From contig JAUVTR010000006.1 of NCBI GenBank assembly GCA_030601425.1, forward strand, positions 1-32,478: a DNA stretch of 32,478 nt, given 5' to 3'. Positions 17,757-26,902 of the stretch are shown piece by piece (the stretch's first letter is position 1; each line of letters opens with the position of its first letter). The translations under genes were made by a program, and so were the position numbers. The DNA is from Desulfobacterales bacterium (lineage in GTDB: Bacteria > Desulfobacterota > Desulfobacteria > Desulfobacterales > JAHEIW01). A model generated the notes under the pieces. The model was not told the DNA's origin and ran no database searches. It saw only the letters and a program-made list of their open reading frames with translations.

Positions 17757-19277
17757 TCAATATGCTTTTGCGAATATTACCTGACTGTCGCTGGGCTTGT
17801 CGCAGCAAATACAGCGTCCCTTAACGTGTTCACTTTCAAACGGGATGCAGCGGATGGTCACCGCGAGATCTTCTTTTATTTTTAATTCGCATTCTTCGGA
17901 GCCGCACCAGCCAGAGACGGCAAAACCCCCGTGGATTTCAGGTTTATCCTCATCCTGGGGTGTAAAATAATCGTAAAACGTTTTTTTATCTTCAATGTCG
18001 ACGGTGTGCTCTTGGCGAAAAGCTAATGCTCGCTGAAATATGTTTTCCTGGATTTCATCCAGGATTTGGGTTATTTCAGCCACAAATTGATCCCTTTTGA
18101 ATGCGCTTTTTTCATTGGGCGCTTTGTCCCGTCGTCCGACGTAAACAGAGTTCTCGGCGATATCTCGGGGACCGATCTCGACTCGCAACGGGATCCCTTT
18201 TTTAATCCAATCCCAACCGCGGGCCCCGCCGATTTCGCGATCATCAATTTCTACATCGATGCGGCGATGGTGATAAGATTTGTCCTTTAGCTCGCGGGCC
18301 AGCTTTTCGGTAAAATCCATTACCAGTTCCCGATCTTTAGATTCTCGGATAATGGGCAAAAGCACGACATGGGCGGAGGCAACTTTGGGTGGTAAAATGA
18401 TACCGTCATCATCGCCGTGGCTCATGATCAGCCCACCGATCAGTCGGGTGGATGTGCCCCATGAGGTCGTCCAGGCGTATTCTTCGGTTTCAGCAGCCGA
18501 TTGAAACTTGATCTCTGAAGCCCGTGCAAAATTTTGCCCCAGAAAATGCGAAGTCCCGGCCTGCAGCGCTTTTCGATCCTGCACCATGGTTTCGATGCTT
18601 AACGTATCCACTGCCCCCGGAAACCGTTCAGCCGGCGACTTACGTCCCTGGATAACGGGCATGGCCAGGTATTCTTCAACGCATGTCGCATAAACATCCA
18701 GCATCATCTGGGTGCGCTCCCGGGCCTCATCAGCAGTGGCGTGTACAGTGTGTCCTTCCTGCCACAAAAATTCGCTTGTTCTTAAAAATATCCGGGGCCG
18801 CATCTCCCAGCGAACAACATTGGCCCACTGGTTGATGAGTATCGGCAAATCGCGATAGCTGCTCACCCATTTCGAAAATGAATCACCGATAATGGTCTCC
18901 GAGGTCGGACGCACCACTAAAGGTTCCGACAGCGGACCGGCAGGCTCAAGAGCACCGCTGGGGCCCTTTTCCAACCGATGATGGGTGACCACAGCGCATT
19001 CTTTTGCAAAACCCTCAACATGTTCAGCCTCTTTTTCAAAAAAACTTAGAGGAATAAAAAGAGGAAAATAAGCGTTTTTAACACCGGTGGCCTTGAACAG
19101 ATTATTCATGGCCTGCATAATATTTTCCCAAAGGGCATAGCCCCAGGGCTTAATCACCATACAGCCCCTGACCGGTGACCGCTCCGCCAGATCTGATGCT
19201 TTAATTACCTGCTGGTACCATTCCGGAAAATCCGTATCCCGTGTCGATGAGATCGCTGTCTTGGTTTGCTTCGCCAT
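17757..19277 (-). CDS. proS: Prolyl-tRNA synthetase (archaeal/eukaryotic-type ProS)
   Basis: FPEWYQQVIKASDLAERSPVRGCMVIKPWGYALWE; LVVRPTSETIIGDSFSKW; WQEGHTVHAT. Confidence 0.96.
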   Translation of the reverse strand: MAKQTKTAISSTRDTDFPEWYQQVIKASDLAERSPVRGCMVIKPWGYALWENIMQAMNNLFKATGVKNAYFPLFIPLSFFEKEAEHVEGFAKECAVVTHHRLEKGPSGALEPAGPLSEPLVVRPTSETIIGDSFSKWVSSYRDLPILINQWANVVRWEMRPRIFLRTSEFLWQEGHTVHATADEARERTQMMLDVYATCVEEYLAMPVIQGRKSPAERFPGAVDTLSIETMVQDRKALQAGTSHFLGQNFARASEIKFQSAAETEEYAWTTSWGTSTRLIGGLIMSHGDDDGIILPPKVASAHVVLLPIIRESKDRELVMDFTEKLARELKDKSYHHRRIDVEIDDREIGGARGWDWIKKGIPLRVEIGPRDIAENSVYVGRRDKAPNEKSAFKRDQFVAEITQILDEIQENIFQRALAFRQEHTVDIEDKKTFYDYFTPQDEDKPEIHGGFAVSGWCGSEECELKIKEDLAVTIRCIPFESEHVKGRCICCDKPSDSQVIFAKAY

Positions 19278-19308
19278 GTTTTGCCTTTCGCTGGAATTAT
19301 AAATCCTG

Positions 19309-19545
19309 CTCGTCCTCGTCCTCGTTCTCGTAATCGAGAAACAGAAGCATATTAATGATCCTGCTTTTCTGGAAAGTCCAAGTTGCCATTAGATAAACTC
19401 TTTGTGGGAGCGGCTTCCAGCCGCGAATTCAACTGTCGCGGCTGGAAGCCGCTCCCACATTCAATGCCACTTGTTCTTTCTGGATAACCACGTTAATGAT
19501 TATTTGATCCAATGTAAAATACGATAACGAGTACGAGGACGAAAA
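19309..19545. repeat. Hexad inverted repeat B2, flanking a REP-like hairpin
   Basis: GCTCGTCCTCGTCCTCGTTCTCG at 19309-19331 and ACGATAACGAGTACGAGGACGAAAAC at 19521-19546. Confidence 0.65.
19404..19458. repeat. Perfect 23-bp inverted repeat, REP-like
   Basis: GTGGGAGCGGCTTCCAGCCGCGA - ATTCAACTG - TCGCGGCTGGAAGCCGCTCCCAC. Confidence 0.92.
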
Positions 19546-19559
19546 CCATGCATCCAATA

Positions 19560-20657
19560 TCAAGTGTCCCGGTTTTCGGTATTGAGATCTTTTACATATT
19601 CGCGTACTTCATGCAAAAGAACATCTACCAGTTTGTCCTGCGCAAATTTTTTGACCACTTTTCCTTTTCTAAACAGCACCCCATTGCCATCTCCACCGGC
19701 AATGCCGATGTCCACCTCCCTGGCTTCTCCCGGGCCGTTGACCACACATCCCATAATGGCGATCTTGACCGGCTCGGCTGTGGTCATCAGTGCTTTTTCA
19801 ACCCGCTCAACAATGTCAAAAAGCTCAATGTTGCACCGCCCGCAGGTGGGGCAGGCGATAATTTCCGGACCGCGACGGCGAATATCAAGGGCTTTCAGGA
19901 TTTCGTACCCAACCCGTACCTCTTCAACCGGGTCGCGGGTTAGAGAAACCCTGATGGTGTCGCCAATGCCTTCGGCTAATAGCATCCCGATTCCCAGCGC
20001 CGATTTAACAATTCCCGAATAAAGCGCACCGGCCTCGGTTACGCCGACATGCAACGGCAGGTCGGTTTTTGCAGACAGCAGCCGGTACGCCTCAAGGGTA
20101 CGCTGAACATCGGAGGCTTTAAGGGAAATCTTTATCTGGTGAAAGTCTAAAGATTTCAACAATTCCACGTGGCGCAAACCGCTTTCTACCATACCGGCCG
20201 GTGTAACCCCATTATTTTTTTTTATAATATCTTTTTCCAGGGAGCCTGCATTGACTCCGATGCGGATGGGGATATTAAAATCTTTGGCACAGTCTGCCAC
20301 CGCTTTTACCTTTTTAAGACCGCCGATATTGCCGGGATTCAGTCTAAGTCCATCCGCTCCTGCTTTGGCGGCTGCAATCGCAAGCCGGTAGTTGAAATGA
20401 ATGTCCGCAATCAACGGGATATCAATCTGCTTTTTGATTGCCGCCACCGCTGCTGCCGCTTCTTGATCCGGCACGGCGACGCGAACAATTTCACAGCCGG
20501 ACTCCTGCAGGCGCACAATCTGGGCAACTGTGGCTGCGACATCTTGCGTCGGTGTATTGGTCATGGACTGTACCGCAATGGGAGCCGATCCACCAATTTT
20601 TACATTACCGACTGCTATTTGACGTGTTTTCTTACGCTTGATCTTTGAAATTTTCAT
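19560..20657 (-). CDS. ispG: 4-hydroxy-3-methylbut-2-enyl diphosphate synthase
   Basis: VGNVKIGGSAPIAVQSMTNTPTQDVAATVAQI; IACPTCGRCNIEL; GCVVNGPGEAREVDIGIAGG. Confidence 0.97.
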   Translation of the reverse strand: MKISKIKRKKTRQIAVGNVKIGGSAPIAVQSMTNTPTQDVAATVAQIVRLQESGCEIVRVAVPDQEAAAAVAAIKKQIDIPLIADIHFNYRLAIAAAKAGADGLRLNPGNIGGLKKVKAVADCAKDFNIPIRIGVNAGSLEKDIIKKNNGVTPAGMVESGLRHVELLKSLDFHQIKISLKASDVQRTLEAYRLLSAKTDLPLHVGVTEAGALYSGIVKSALGIGMLLAEGIGDTIRVSLTRDPVEEVRVGYEILKALDIRRRGPEIIACPTCGRCNIELFDIVERVEKALMTTAEPVKIAIMGCVVNGPGEAREVDIGIAGGDGNGVLFRKGKVVKKFAQDKLVDVLLHEVREYVKDLNTENRDT

Positions 20658-21145
20658 AAAAATGTTTACTTTTCAAAAAATTATTCCGAAACATGTTAAC
20701 TTGATGTCAACCGGCCGGGTTGTGACTGCGGGTTGCATCGGAGGCCGTTAGATTGCATTCATAAATATAATTATGGTATAGTGCTTCAAGGTTTCAGATA
20801 CCCCTGCACCTGAATTCCCGGCTTTCTTTTTATTGCAAAGCTAATGCGCATTAAACTGTCTGTAAAGGGATCCAATATCCGAATCGTAATCATTAAAATC
20901 GGAAAGTAGCCAAAAAATTACGAGCATGCGTGAGCGGACCGCCCGGCTGCTCTACATCAACAATGAAATTGCGTGTGGTTTAAATATTTTACACTAACAG
21001 ACGCACTGAGATTATTCAAGTAAAATAGAGCCTTAAGAAGTTGCAGGGTACAGGTCTGTCTTCCAGGTTGCTTGCTGAACCGGTTCCTCCCTGCAGGATC
21101 ATCGGTAGCGACTGTTGCAAATCCTTCACCATCAGGAGTTGAAAA

Positions 21146-21580
21146 ATGACGCGCCAAAAAGGTCAAAAATTTGCCGACAAACATGCACTCAATATCCAAT
21201 TAGATGAACGCATTAGAGACCATATTAACCGCCACGCCAAGAATAATGAACTCCCCTGTGCGCTGGCATTTAAAATCGCTGATGAACTGAATGTTTCACC
21301 GGCTGAAGTGGGGAAAACCGCAGATTTGTTAGAAATGATGCTGGTTAAATGCCAGCTGGGATTATTTGGCTATTCGCCTTCAAAAAAAGTTGTAAAGCCC
21401 AAAGCACCTGAAAATCAGGATCTGGAACGCGCCATTCGGGATTCACTGGTTGACGGCGATCTTTCCTGTGAGAAGGCCTGGGAAATTGCTCACAGCTTTG
21501 ATGTCCCCAAAATGAAAGTCAGCGCGGTTTGTGAGCAGCTTAAAATCAAAGTAAAACCCTGCCAGCTGGGCGCTTTTTAA
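21146..21580 (+). CDS. Uncharacterised protein of two tandem HTH-like repeats, each ending in CQLGxF
   Basis: Two 51-aa segments align without gaps (RDHINRHAKNNELPC...VKCQLGLF and ERAIRDSLVDGDLSC...VKPCQLGAF); SD CAGGAG. Confidence 0.8.
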   Translation: MTRQKGQKFADKHALNIQLDERIRDHINRHAKNNELPCALAFKIADELNVSPAEVGKTADLLEMMLVKCQLGLFGYSPSKKVVKPKAPENQDLERAIRDSLVDGDLSCEKAWEIAHSFDVPKMKVSAVCEQLKIKVKPCQLGAF

Positions 21581-21714
21581 GCATTCGACATTTAAGATTG
21601 TCCTTGTTTGGGACGATAACATCCATATACTCTAAACAGACGCTAACTGATAGGTGAATCTGCAATCGTTGTGACGATATTGCTGTAAAATTTATCAAAA
21701 CAGGATGATGTATC

Positions 21715-23127
21715 GTGGGCTGGTCGGCAGTTAATAATATTTTACGGGAAAAAACAGGTTTTCAGATAACCATCCTGATCGTTTGGGGGGTCATCGGGTA
21801 TTATGTGTTTAGCCCGGTTATCGGTGACTACAAATTTGTTACCCTGCAAAGAATTCAAAAGACCGGGGAAATTACGGTCGTCACCCGCAATACCGCTTAT
21901 TGTTACTATCTTTACCGGGATCAGCCCATGGGCTTTGAATACGAAATGGCGCAAGCTTTTGCCGAATTTCTAGGAGTTCGCCTGCAGGTAAAGGTTGTTG
22001 ATAAATGGGAAGACATGGTTGCCACCTTAAATGACGGATCGGCTGCATTTATCGCCGCCAGTACCCCGATTATACCCAAATGGCAGACTGAAGTCGCCTT
22101 TTCAAACGGATACATGGAAGTGGCGCAGCAAATTATTGCGCATCGCAAAAATGCACGTATAAAAAAAGCAACGGATCTTTCCGGCAAAACGATTGATGTC
22201 AGAAAAGGAACAGCGTATCAACAGCGACTCGGGGAACTGAAAGGTCAGGGAATCGATCTGGCGATCAGGCTGCATGAGGATCTTCCCACAGAAGAACTCA
22301 TTCAGAAAGTGGCTGATGGAGAAATCGATTTTACGATTGCCAACAGCAACATCATTTTAATCAATCGTCGGAGCTTTCCGGGGGCCGTCAGCACGGGATC
22401 GATTAACGACCGCATACAGCTGGGCTGGGCGGTATATCCGAAATCTATTGAACTGCTCGAGCGCATGAATGCGTTTTTAAAAGTGATCAAAAAAAGCGGC
22501 AAATTGGATGCGATTTACGATAAATACTACGGAGACATTCAGGACTTTGATTATGTGGATTTAAAGACTTTCCACGCCAGGGTGAAAACCAGACTTTCCC
22601 GCTACAGCCCGTTTATCAAGGCTGCCGCCAAGAAACATGGATTTGACTGGCGACTGATTGCCGCCCAGATCTATCAGGAGTCGCATTTAAATCCCTGGGC
22701 CAAAAGCCGCGCCGGCGCAAGGGGGCTGATGCAAATAATGCCTTCAACAGGTAAAAGCCTGGGGGTTACCGATCTTTTCGATCCGGTACAGAACATCAAT
22801 GCCGGAGTGCAACACCTTAAGAATTTATTTGAGCATTTTGAAACGGCCAATGGAAAAGACCGCTTGCTGATCGCTCTGGCAGCCTATAATATCGGTCAGG
22901 GGCATATCCATGATGCCCGCAAACTCGCCAAAAAAAAGGGACTTGACCCAAACAAATGGGAGTCCCTTTCTAAAACCTTGCCGTTGTTGCGATACAGAAA
23001 ATACTATAAGCACGCCAAATACGGCTTTTGCCGCGGCACCGAACCGATCCGCTATATCAAGCAGATTATGATTTATTACGATGTTCTGAAGCGTCAGGGT
23101 TTCGAATACAAAACCGCGAAGGCGTGA
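21715..23127 (+). CDS. MltF-like membrane-bound lytic transglycosylase (SBP_bac_3 + SLT domains)
   Basis: N-terminal TM, SBP3-like region, then SLT signature IAAQIYQESHLNPWAKSRAGARGLMQIMPSTGKSLG...ALAAYNIGQGHIHDA. GTG start. Confidence 0.92.
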   Translation: MGWSAVNNILREKTGFQITILIVWGVIGYYVFSPVIGDYKFVTLQRIQKTGEITVVTRNTAYCYYLYRDQPMGFEYEMAQAFAEFLGVRLQVKVVDKWEDMVATLNDGSAAFIAASTPIIPKWQTEVAFSNGYMEVAQQIIAHRKNARIKKATDLSGKTIDVRKGTAYQQRLGELKGQGIDLAIRLHEDLPTEELIQKVADGEIDFTIANSNIILINRRSFPGAVSTGSINDRIQLGWAVYPKSIELLERMNAFLKVIKKSGKLDAIYDKYYGDIQDFDYVDLKTFHARVKTRLSRYSPFIKAAAKKHGFDWRLIAAQIYQESHLNPWAKSRAGARGLMQIMPSTGKSLGVTDLFDPVQNINAGVQHLKNLFEHFETANGKDRLLIALAAYNIGQGHIHDARKLAKKKGLDPNKWESLSKTLPLLRYRKYYKHAKYGFCRGTEPIRYIKQIMIYYDVLKRQGFEYKTAKA

Positions 23128-23196
23128 GAACTGAATCGCGTTTTGTTTGGTTTAAAGAAGTGAATTGGACAATTCAGATGCCCTATTTCCCCCTAG

Positions 23197-23748
23197 TTAA
23201 ACAACCTGCGGTGGAGGAAGCGGTCCTTCCGGTGGCATTCCCGGTTTCTTTTTCCAGAGTATAAACTGGTTATTTTTTATGAGTATCAGACGCATGAGGT
23301 ATTTTTCGCTGATCTCAGCCACAGCGTCTCGAAGACCTTTTCGCTTTTCCGTCAACCTGTAATCATCACCGGTGATGAAACCATACATTTTTATCTTGTG
23401 ATAATAAAAATCCAGATCTCTGCTGACACTTTTGTAATTGTGACTACCGTCAACATAAATCCAGTCGAAGTACTGGTCCGGGAATTGTTCGTAGACGAAT
23501 TGAGATTTATCCTTGTGGATTTGAATTTGGCCGGATTCGATGTGATCCTTTAATTTTTCGCATACGGCGTCATAGTAATCAACATGGGGTTCCCCAGCCC
23601 AGGGATCAATCAGGTGGAGTTTTTTCGGCAGGACCACCTCCAGGATCTCTTCTGTAAACAGTCCCTGGCTGACGCCGATCTCTGCACATACGGAATTTTT
23701 GGGCATCATCTCTAAAAGAAATTTTCTTCCGTATTTGATTTCGATCAT
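23197..23748 (-). CDS. Class I SAM-dependent methyltransferase (Methyltransf_24-like)
   Basis: CAEIGVSQGLFTEEIL motif I; FDWIYVDGSHNYKSVSRDLDFYYHKIKMYGFITGDDY. Confidence 0.82.
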   Translation of the reverse strand: MIEIKYGRKFLLEMMPKNSVCAEIGVSQGLFTEEILEVVLPKKLHLIDPWAGEPHVDYYDAVCEKLKDHIESGQIQIHKDKSQFVYEQFPDQYFDWIYVDGSHNYKSVSRDLDFYYHKIKMYGFITGDDYRLTEKRKGLRDAVAEISEKYLMRLILIKNNQFILWKKKPGMPPEGPLPPPQVV

Positions 23749-23807
23749 TTCGGTTCTCCTGATACGTTAATTGATAGGCAAATTGAGCAGCTCGAGGTGT
23801 TTTATCC

Positions 23808-24443
23808 CTAATACACCGCATTCACGCCCACAAACGAATTATGTTGCTTTTCATGTCCGATGGTGGTTTCCGGCCCATGCCCGGTATACACCCGGACATC
23901 ATCTCCCAGTGTAAACAACTTATCTTGAATACTTGATTTCAGGGTTGCAAAATCCCCTCCTGGAAAATCGGTACGCCCGATGGACCCCGCAAATAGTGTA
24001 TCACCCACAAAGACAAGGCCATCGGTAAAAAGGGAAATCCCGCCCGGTGTATGCCCCGGCGTGTGGATCACATTTAAGGTAATTTTACCGAAACTAATGG
24101 TATCGCCGTCATTTAGGGTACGGTCAGGGGCTGGCGAGTTCTCCGCTGAAAGGCCCCAATTAGCAGCGCTGGCAGATATTTGCTCCAGCATGGGTGCATC
24201 CAGTGCGTGGATTAAAATCGGCGCATTTGTAGCCGCATTTATTCCTTTGTTGGCACTGACATGATCAAAATGACCATGGGTGTTGATGATGGTTTTAACT
24301 TCCAGATTTGAATCGGCCACCGACTGAAGTATTTTATCAGCCTCATCGCCCGGATCGATAACCGCTGCTTGCATTGTCTCTTGGCAGCCGACAATAAAAC
24401 AATTCGCCATAATCGGACCCACAGGTAACGTCTTGATGATCAT
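23808..24443 (-). CDS. MBL-fold metallo-hydrolase (glyoxalase II-like)
   Basis: THGHFDHVSANKG; HTPGHTPGGISLF; FVGDTLFAGSIGRTDFPGGD; GHGPETTIGHEK. Start at MIIKTLPVG behind GGAGG. Confidence 0.93.
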   Translation of the reverse strand: MIIKTLPVGPIMANCFIVGCQETMQAAVIDPGDEADKILQSVADSNLEVKTIINTHGHFDHVSANKGINAATNAPILIHALDAPMLEQISASAANWGLSAENSPAPDRTLNDGDTISFGKITLNVIHTPGHTPGGISLFTDGLVFVGDTLFAGSIGRTDFPGGDFATLKSSIQDKLFTLGDDVRVYTGHGPETTIGHEKQHNSFVGVNAVY

Positions 24444-24470
24444 CGTATCAGCCTCCAGTATCAATTAATT

Positions 24471-24500
24471 TCGGATTGCGGATTTTGGATTTTGGATTTT
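24471..24500. repeat. Heptad array GGATTGC GGATTTT GGATTTT GGATTTT abutting the nusB stop
   Basis: Direct read of four consecutive heptads overlapping the nusB stop codon region. Confidence 0.7.
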
Positions 24501-24945
24501 ATTCAGTGTTATTGTCCGCCGGTTCGATCGGTACCTCTCCTTCTTCGATCGCGATGCGGATGCTGTCAATAATTCCGTTGATAAACGCGCCGGATTCTTC
24601 AGTGCCGAATTTTTTGCCAACATCAATGGCTTCATTGATGGAAACTTTTGGCGGAATATCATGACAATGCAGCATTTCAAATACAGCAACTCGCATGACA
24701 TTCCGGTCCACACAGGACATCCGCTGGATTCTCCAGTTTTTGGAAAATCGCTCAATGAGGGTATCGATTTGCGGCTTGGCCTCTAAAACACCTGTTACCA
24801 GCTTCATAAAAAACGGCCGCGCCTTTTGGGGCGGGGTAAAATTCTCACAGAAACGTTCCAGCATCTGCGGCGAGACGTTTTGATTGGCATCCATATAAAA
24901 GAGCGCCTGCATCGCCAGTTCTCGCGCTCTGCGACGAGTTCCCAT
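24499..24945 (-). CDS. nusB: Transcription antitermination factor NusB
   Basis: RRARELAMQALFYMD...NWRIQRMSCVDRNVMRVAVFEMLHCHDIPPKVSINEAIDVGKKFGTEESGAFINGIID. Confidence 0.96.
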   Translation of the reverse strand: MGTRRRARELAMQALFYMDANQNVSPQMLERFCENFTPPQKARPFFMKLVTGVLEAKPQIDTLIERFSKNWRIQRMSCVDRNVMRVAVFEMLHCHDIPPKVSINEAIDVGKKFGTEESGAFINGIIDSIRIAIEEGEVPIEPADNNTE

Positions 24946-24953
24946 GACTAAGA

Positions 24954-25421
24954 CTATCCCACGACTTCAAGCAAATTCGCCATTTCAACAGCAGCCATAG
25001 CCGCACTCCAGCCTTTATTACCGGCCTTGGTACCGGCGCGTTCAATGGCCTGCTCAATGGTATCAGTGGTAAGGACGCCAAAAATTATCGGTACTTCCGA
25101 TTCCAGACTGACCTGAGCAATTCCCTTGGACACCTCGGCGCTCACATAGTCAAAATGCGGGGTCGCGCCGCGGATAACGGCACCCAGACAGATAATGGCA
25201 TGAAGTCCCTTTTTTTTTGCCATTTTTTTAGCCACCAGCGGGATTTCAAATGAGCCCGGAACTTTCACAATCTTGATATCACTATCCTTGGCTCCAGAGC
25301 GTACCAGGGCATCAAGGGCACCGCTTAAAAGTCTTTCTGTAATAAAATCATTGAATCGGCTCACCACAATGGCAAACTTTTTACCTTCTGCATTTAAATG
25401 AGCTTCAAAAGTCTTAGCCAT
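24954..25421 (-). CDS. ribH: 6,7-dimethyl-8-ribityllumazine synthase
   Basis: [24 protein letters not shown]...[15 protein letters not shown]...[28 protein letters not shown]...[15 protein letters not shown]. Confidence 0.97.
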   Translation of the reverse strand: MAKTFEAHLNAEGKKFAIVVSRFNDFITERLLSGALDALVRSGAKDSDIKIVKVPGSFEIPLVAKKMAKKKGLHAIICLGAVIRGATPHFDYVSAEVSKGIAQVSLESEVPIIFGVLTTDTIEQAIERAGTKAGNKGWSAAMAAVEMANLLEVVG

Positions 25422-25469
25422 AAAAGCTCCTTTCCGTGTAGCGTGTGAATAAAATTGAATATTGATAAT

Positions 25470-25625
25470 CTCGTAAAAAGTCAGAAAAGCAACCTTTTTA
25501 CGAGTGTGTTTTGTATTTGGTGTTTAGTGTTTGGTATTCTAACATGCCGATATAGCACTATATATTTCATACCAAACACTAAACACGAAACACTTGATGA
25601 ATTCGACTTTTTACGAATTCATCAA
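25470..25625. repeat. Three successive palindromes, one heptad-based, in the ribH-ribBA gap
   Basis: CTCGTAAAAAG/CTTTTTACGAG (11 bp, 25470-25504); GTGTTTAGTGTTTGGTAT/ATACCAAACACTAAACAC (18 bp, 25520-25537 and 25569-25586); TTGATGAATTCG/CGAATTCATCAA (12 bp, 25594-25625). Confidence 0.9.
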
Positions 25626-25659
25626 TATTAGACTGCTAAATGATATTAGCCGGTGTTTG

Positions 25660-26874
25660 TTAGGGCGCGGCATCGACGTTCAATAAATGGCCCATTTTTA
25701 ACTTCTTACATTCCAGATAACACCTATTGTACTCATTCGCCGGGACTTCAATCGAAACCTGTTCAACAATGCGCAACCCGTAACCGTCCAGACCCACCAT
25801 TTTTTTAGGGTTGTTGGTCATGAGTTTCATTTTCCGAACCCCGAGATCAACCAGAATCTGAGCCCCGATGCCGTAACTTCGCATGTCCGGTTTAAATCCA
25901 AGCTCTTCGTTGGCCTCAACGGTATCCAGCCCCTGATCCTGGAGGGCATAAGCCTTAATCTTGTTAACAAGGCCTATCCCGCGGCCCTCCTGGCGGATAT
26001 AAAGGAGAACACCGCTTCCCTCCTTTTCAATCATGGTCATGGCCTGTTCAAGTTGCAAACCGCAATCGCAGCGCAGCGAACCGAAGATGTCTCCTGTCAA
26101 ACACTCGGAGTGCACCCGCGCCAATACCGGCTTTTCCGGATCAATTTCGCCTTTAACCAGGGCGATATGCAATAGACTATCGATATCATTTTCATACACG
26201 ACGGCTTTGAAATCACCGGCTATCGATGTGGGAATCATCGTTTCTGCCGCCCGATGCACGAATGATTCAGTTCGCATCCGGTATTCAATCAAATCGGCAA
26301 TGGTACAAATGCCGACACCGTGTTTTTCGCTGAACTTTTCCAAAGCCGGCATGCGGGCCATTGTACCGTCTTCGTCCATGATCTCGCATATCACCGCAGC
26401 AGGTTTTAAGCCGGCCAGACGGGCAAGGTCCACTGAACCTTCGGTTTGTCCGGCCCGAACGATCGCCCCTCCCTCCTTCGCTCTCAAAGGGAATATATGC
26501 CCGGGTCGTACCAAATCGCGTGGCCGGCAATCATCGGCAACGGCCGTCAAAATGGTGGTCGCACGGTCTTGTGCAGAAATGCCGGTGGTCACCCCGCACC
26601 TGGCTTCTATGGATACGGTGAAACCGGTTCCAAAGGGTGAGGTATTATGGTCGACCATCGGCGGCAAATCAACCGAATCGCACTTCTCTGTGGTCATCGC
26701 AAGACAAATAAGGCCCCTTCCATATTTCGCCATCAAGTTGATGGCTTCCGGCGTCACCTTTTCAGCCGCCATGCAAAGATCACCTTCGTTTTCACGATCT
26801 TCATCATCCACCAGGATGACCATCTTGCCATCTTTGATATCTCGGACGGCTTGTTCAATTTTCAGTTGTGGCAT
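25660..26874 (-). CDS. ribBA: Bifunctional 3,4-dihydroxy-2-butanone 4-phosphate synthase / GTP cyclohydrolase II
   Basis: VILVDDEDRENEGDLCMAAE; RVHSECLTGDIFGSLRCDCGLQLEQAM; YIRQEGRGIGLVNKIKAYALQD. Confidence 0.97.
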   Translation of the reverse strand: MPQLKIEQAVRDIKDGKMVILVDDEDRENEGDLCMAAEKVTPEAINLMAKYGRGLICLAMTTEKCDSVDLPPMVDHNTSPFGTGFTVSIEARCGVTTGISAQDRATTILTAVADDCRPRDLVRPGHIFPLRAKEGGAIVRAGQTEGSVDLARLAGLKPAAVICEIMDEDGTMARMPALEKFSEKHGVGICTIADLIEYRMRTESFVHRAAETMIPTSIAGDFKAVVYENDIDSLLHIALVKGEIDPEKPVLARVHSECLTGDIFGSLRCDCGLQLEQAMTMIEKEGSGVLLYIRQEGRGIGLVNKIKAYALQDQGLDTVEANEELGFKPDMRSYGIGAQILVDLGVRKMKLMTNNPKKMVGLDGYGLRIVEQVSIEVPANEYNRCYLECKKLKMGHLLNVDAAP

Positions 26875-26902
26875 GGGTTATCTATCTCCTAAATTTTCTT
26901 TT

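Noticed and set aside
20700-21040. tRNA or small RNA gene in the ispG-CQLG gap
   Set aside because: No cloverleaf or recognisable ncRNA signature could be read there.
24465-24755. 96-aa minus-strand ORF ending in KIQNPKSAIRN
   Set aside because: Out of frame with nusB; its tail is just a translation of the GGATTTT heptad array.
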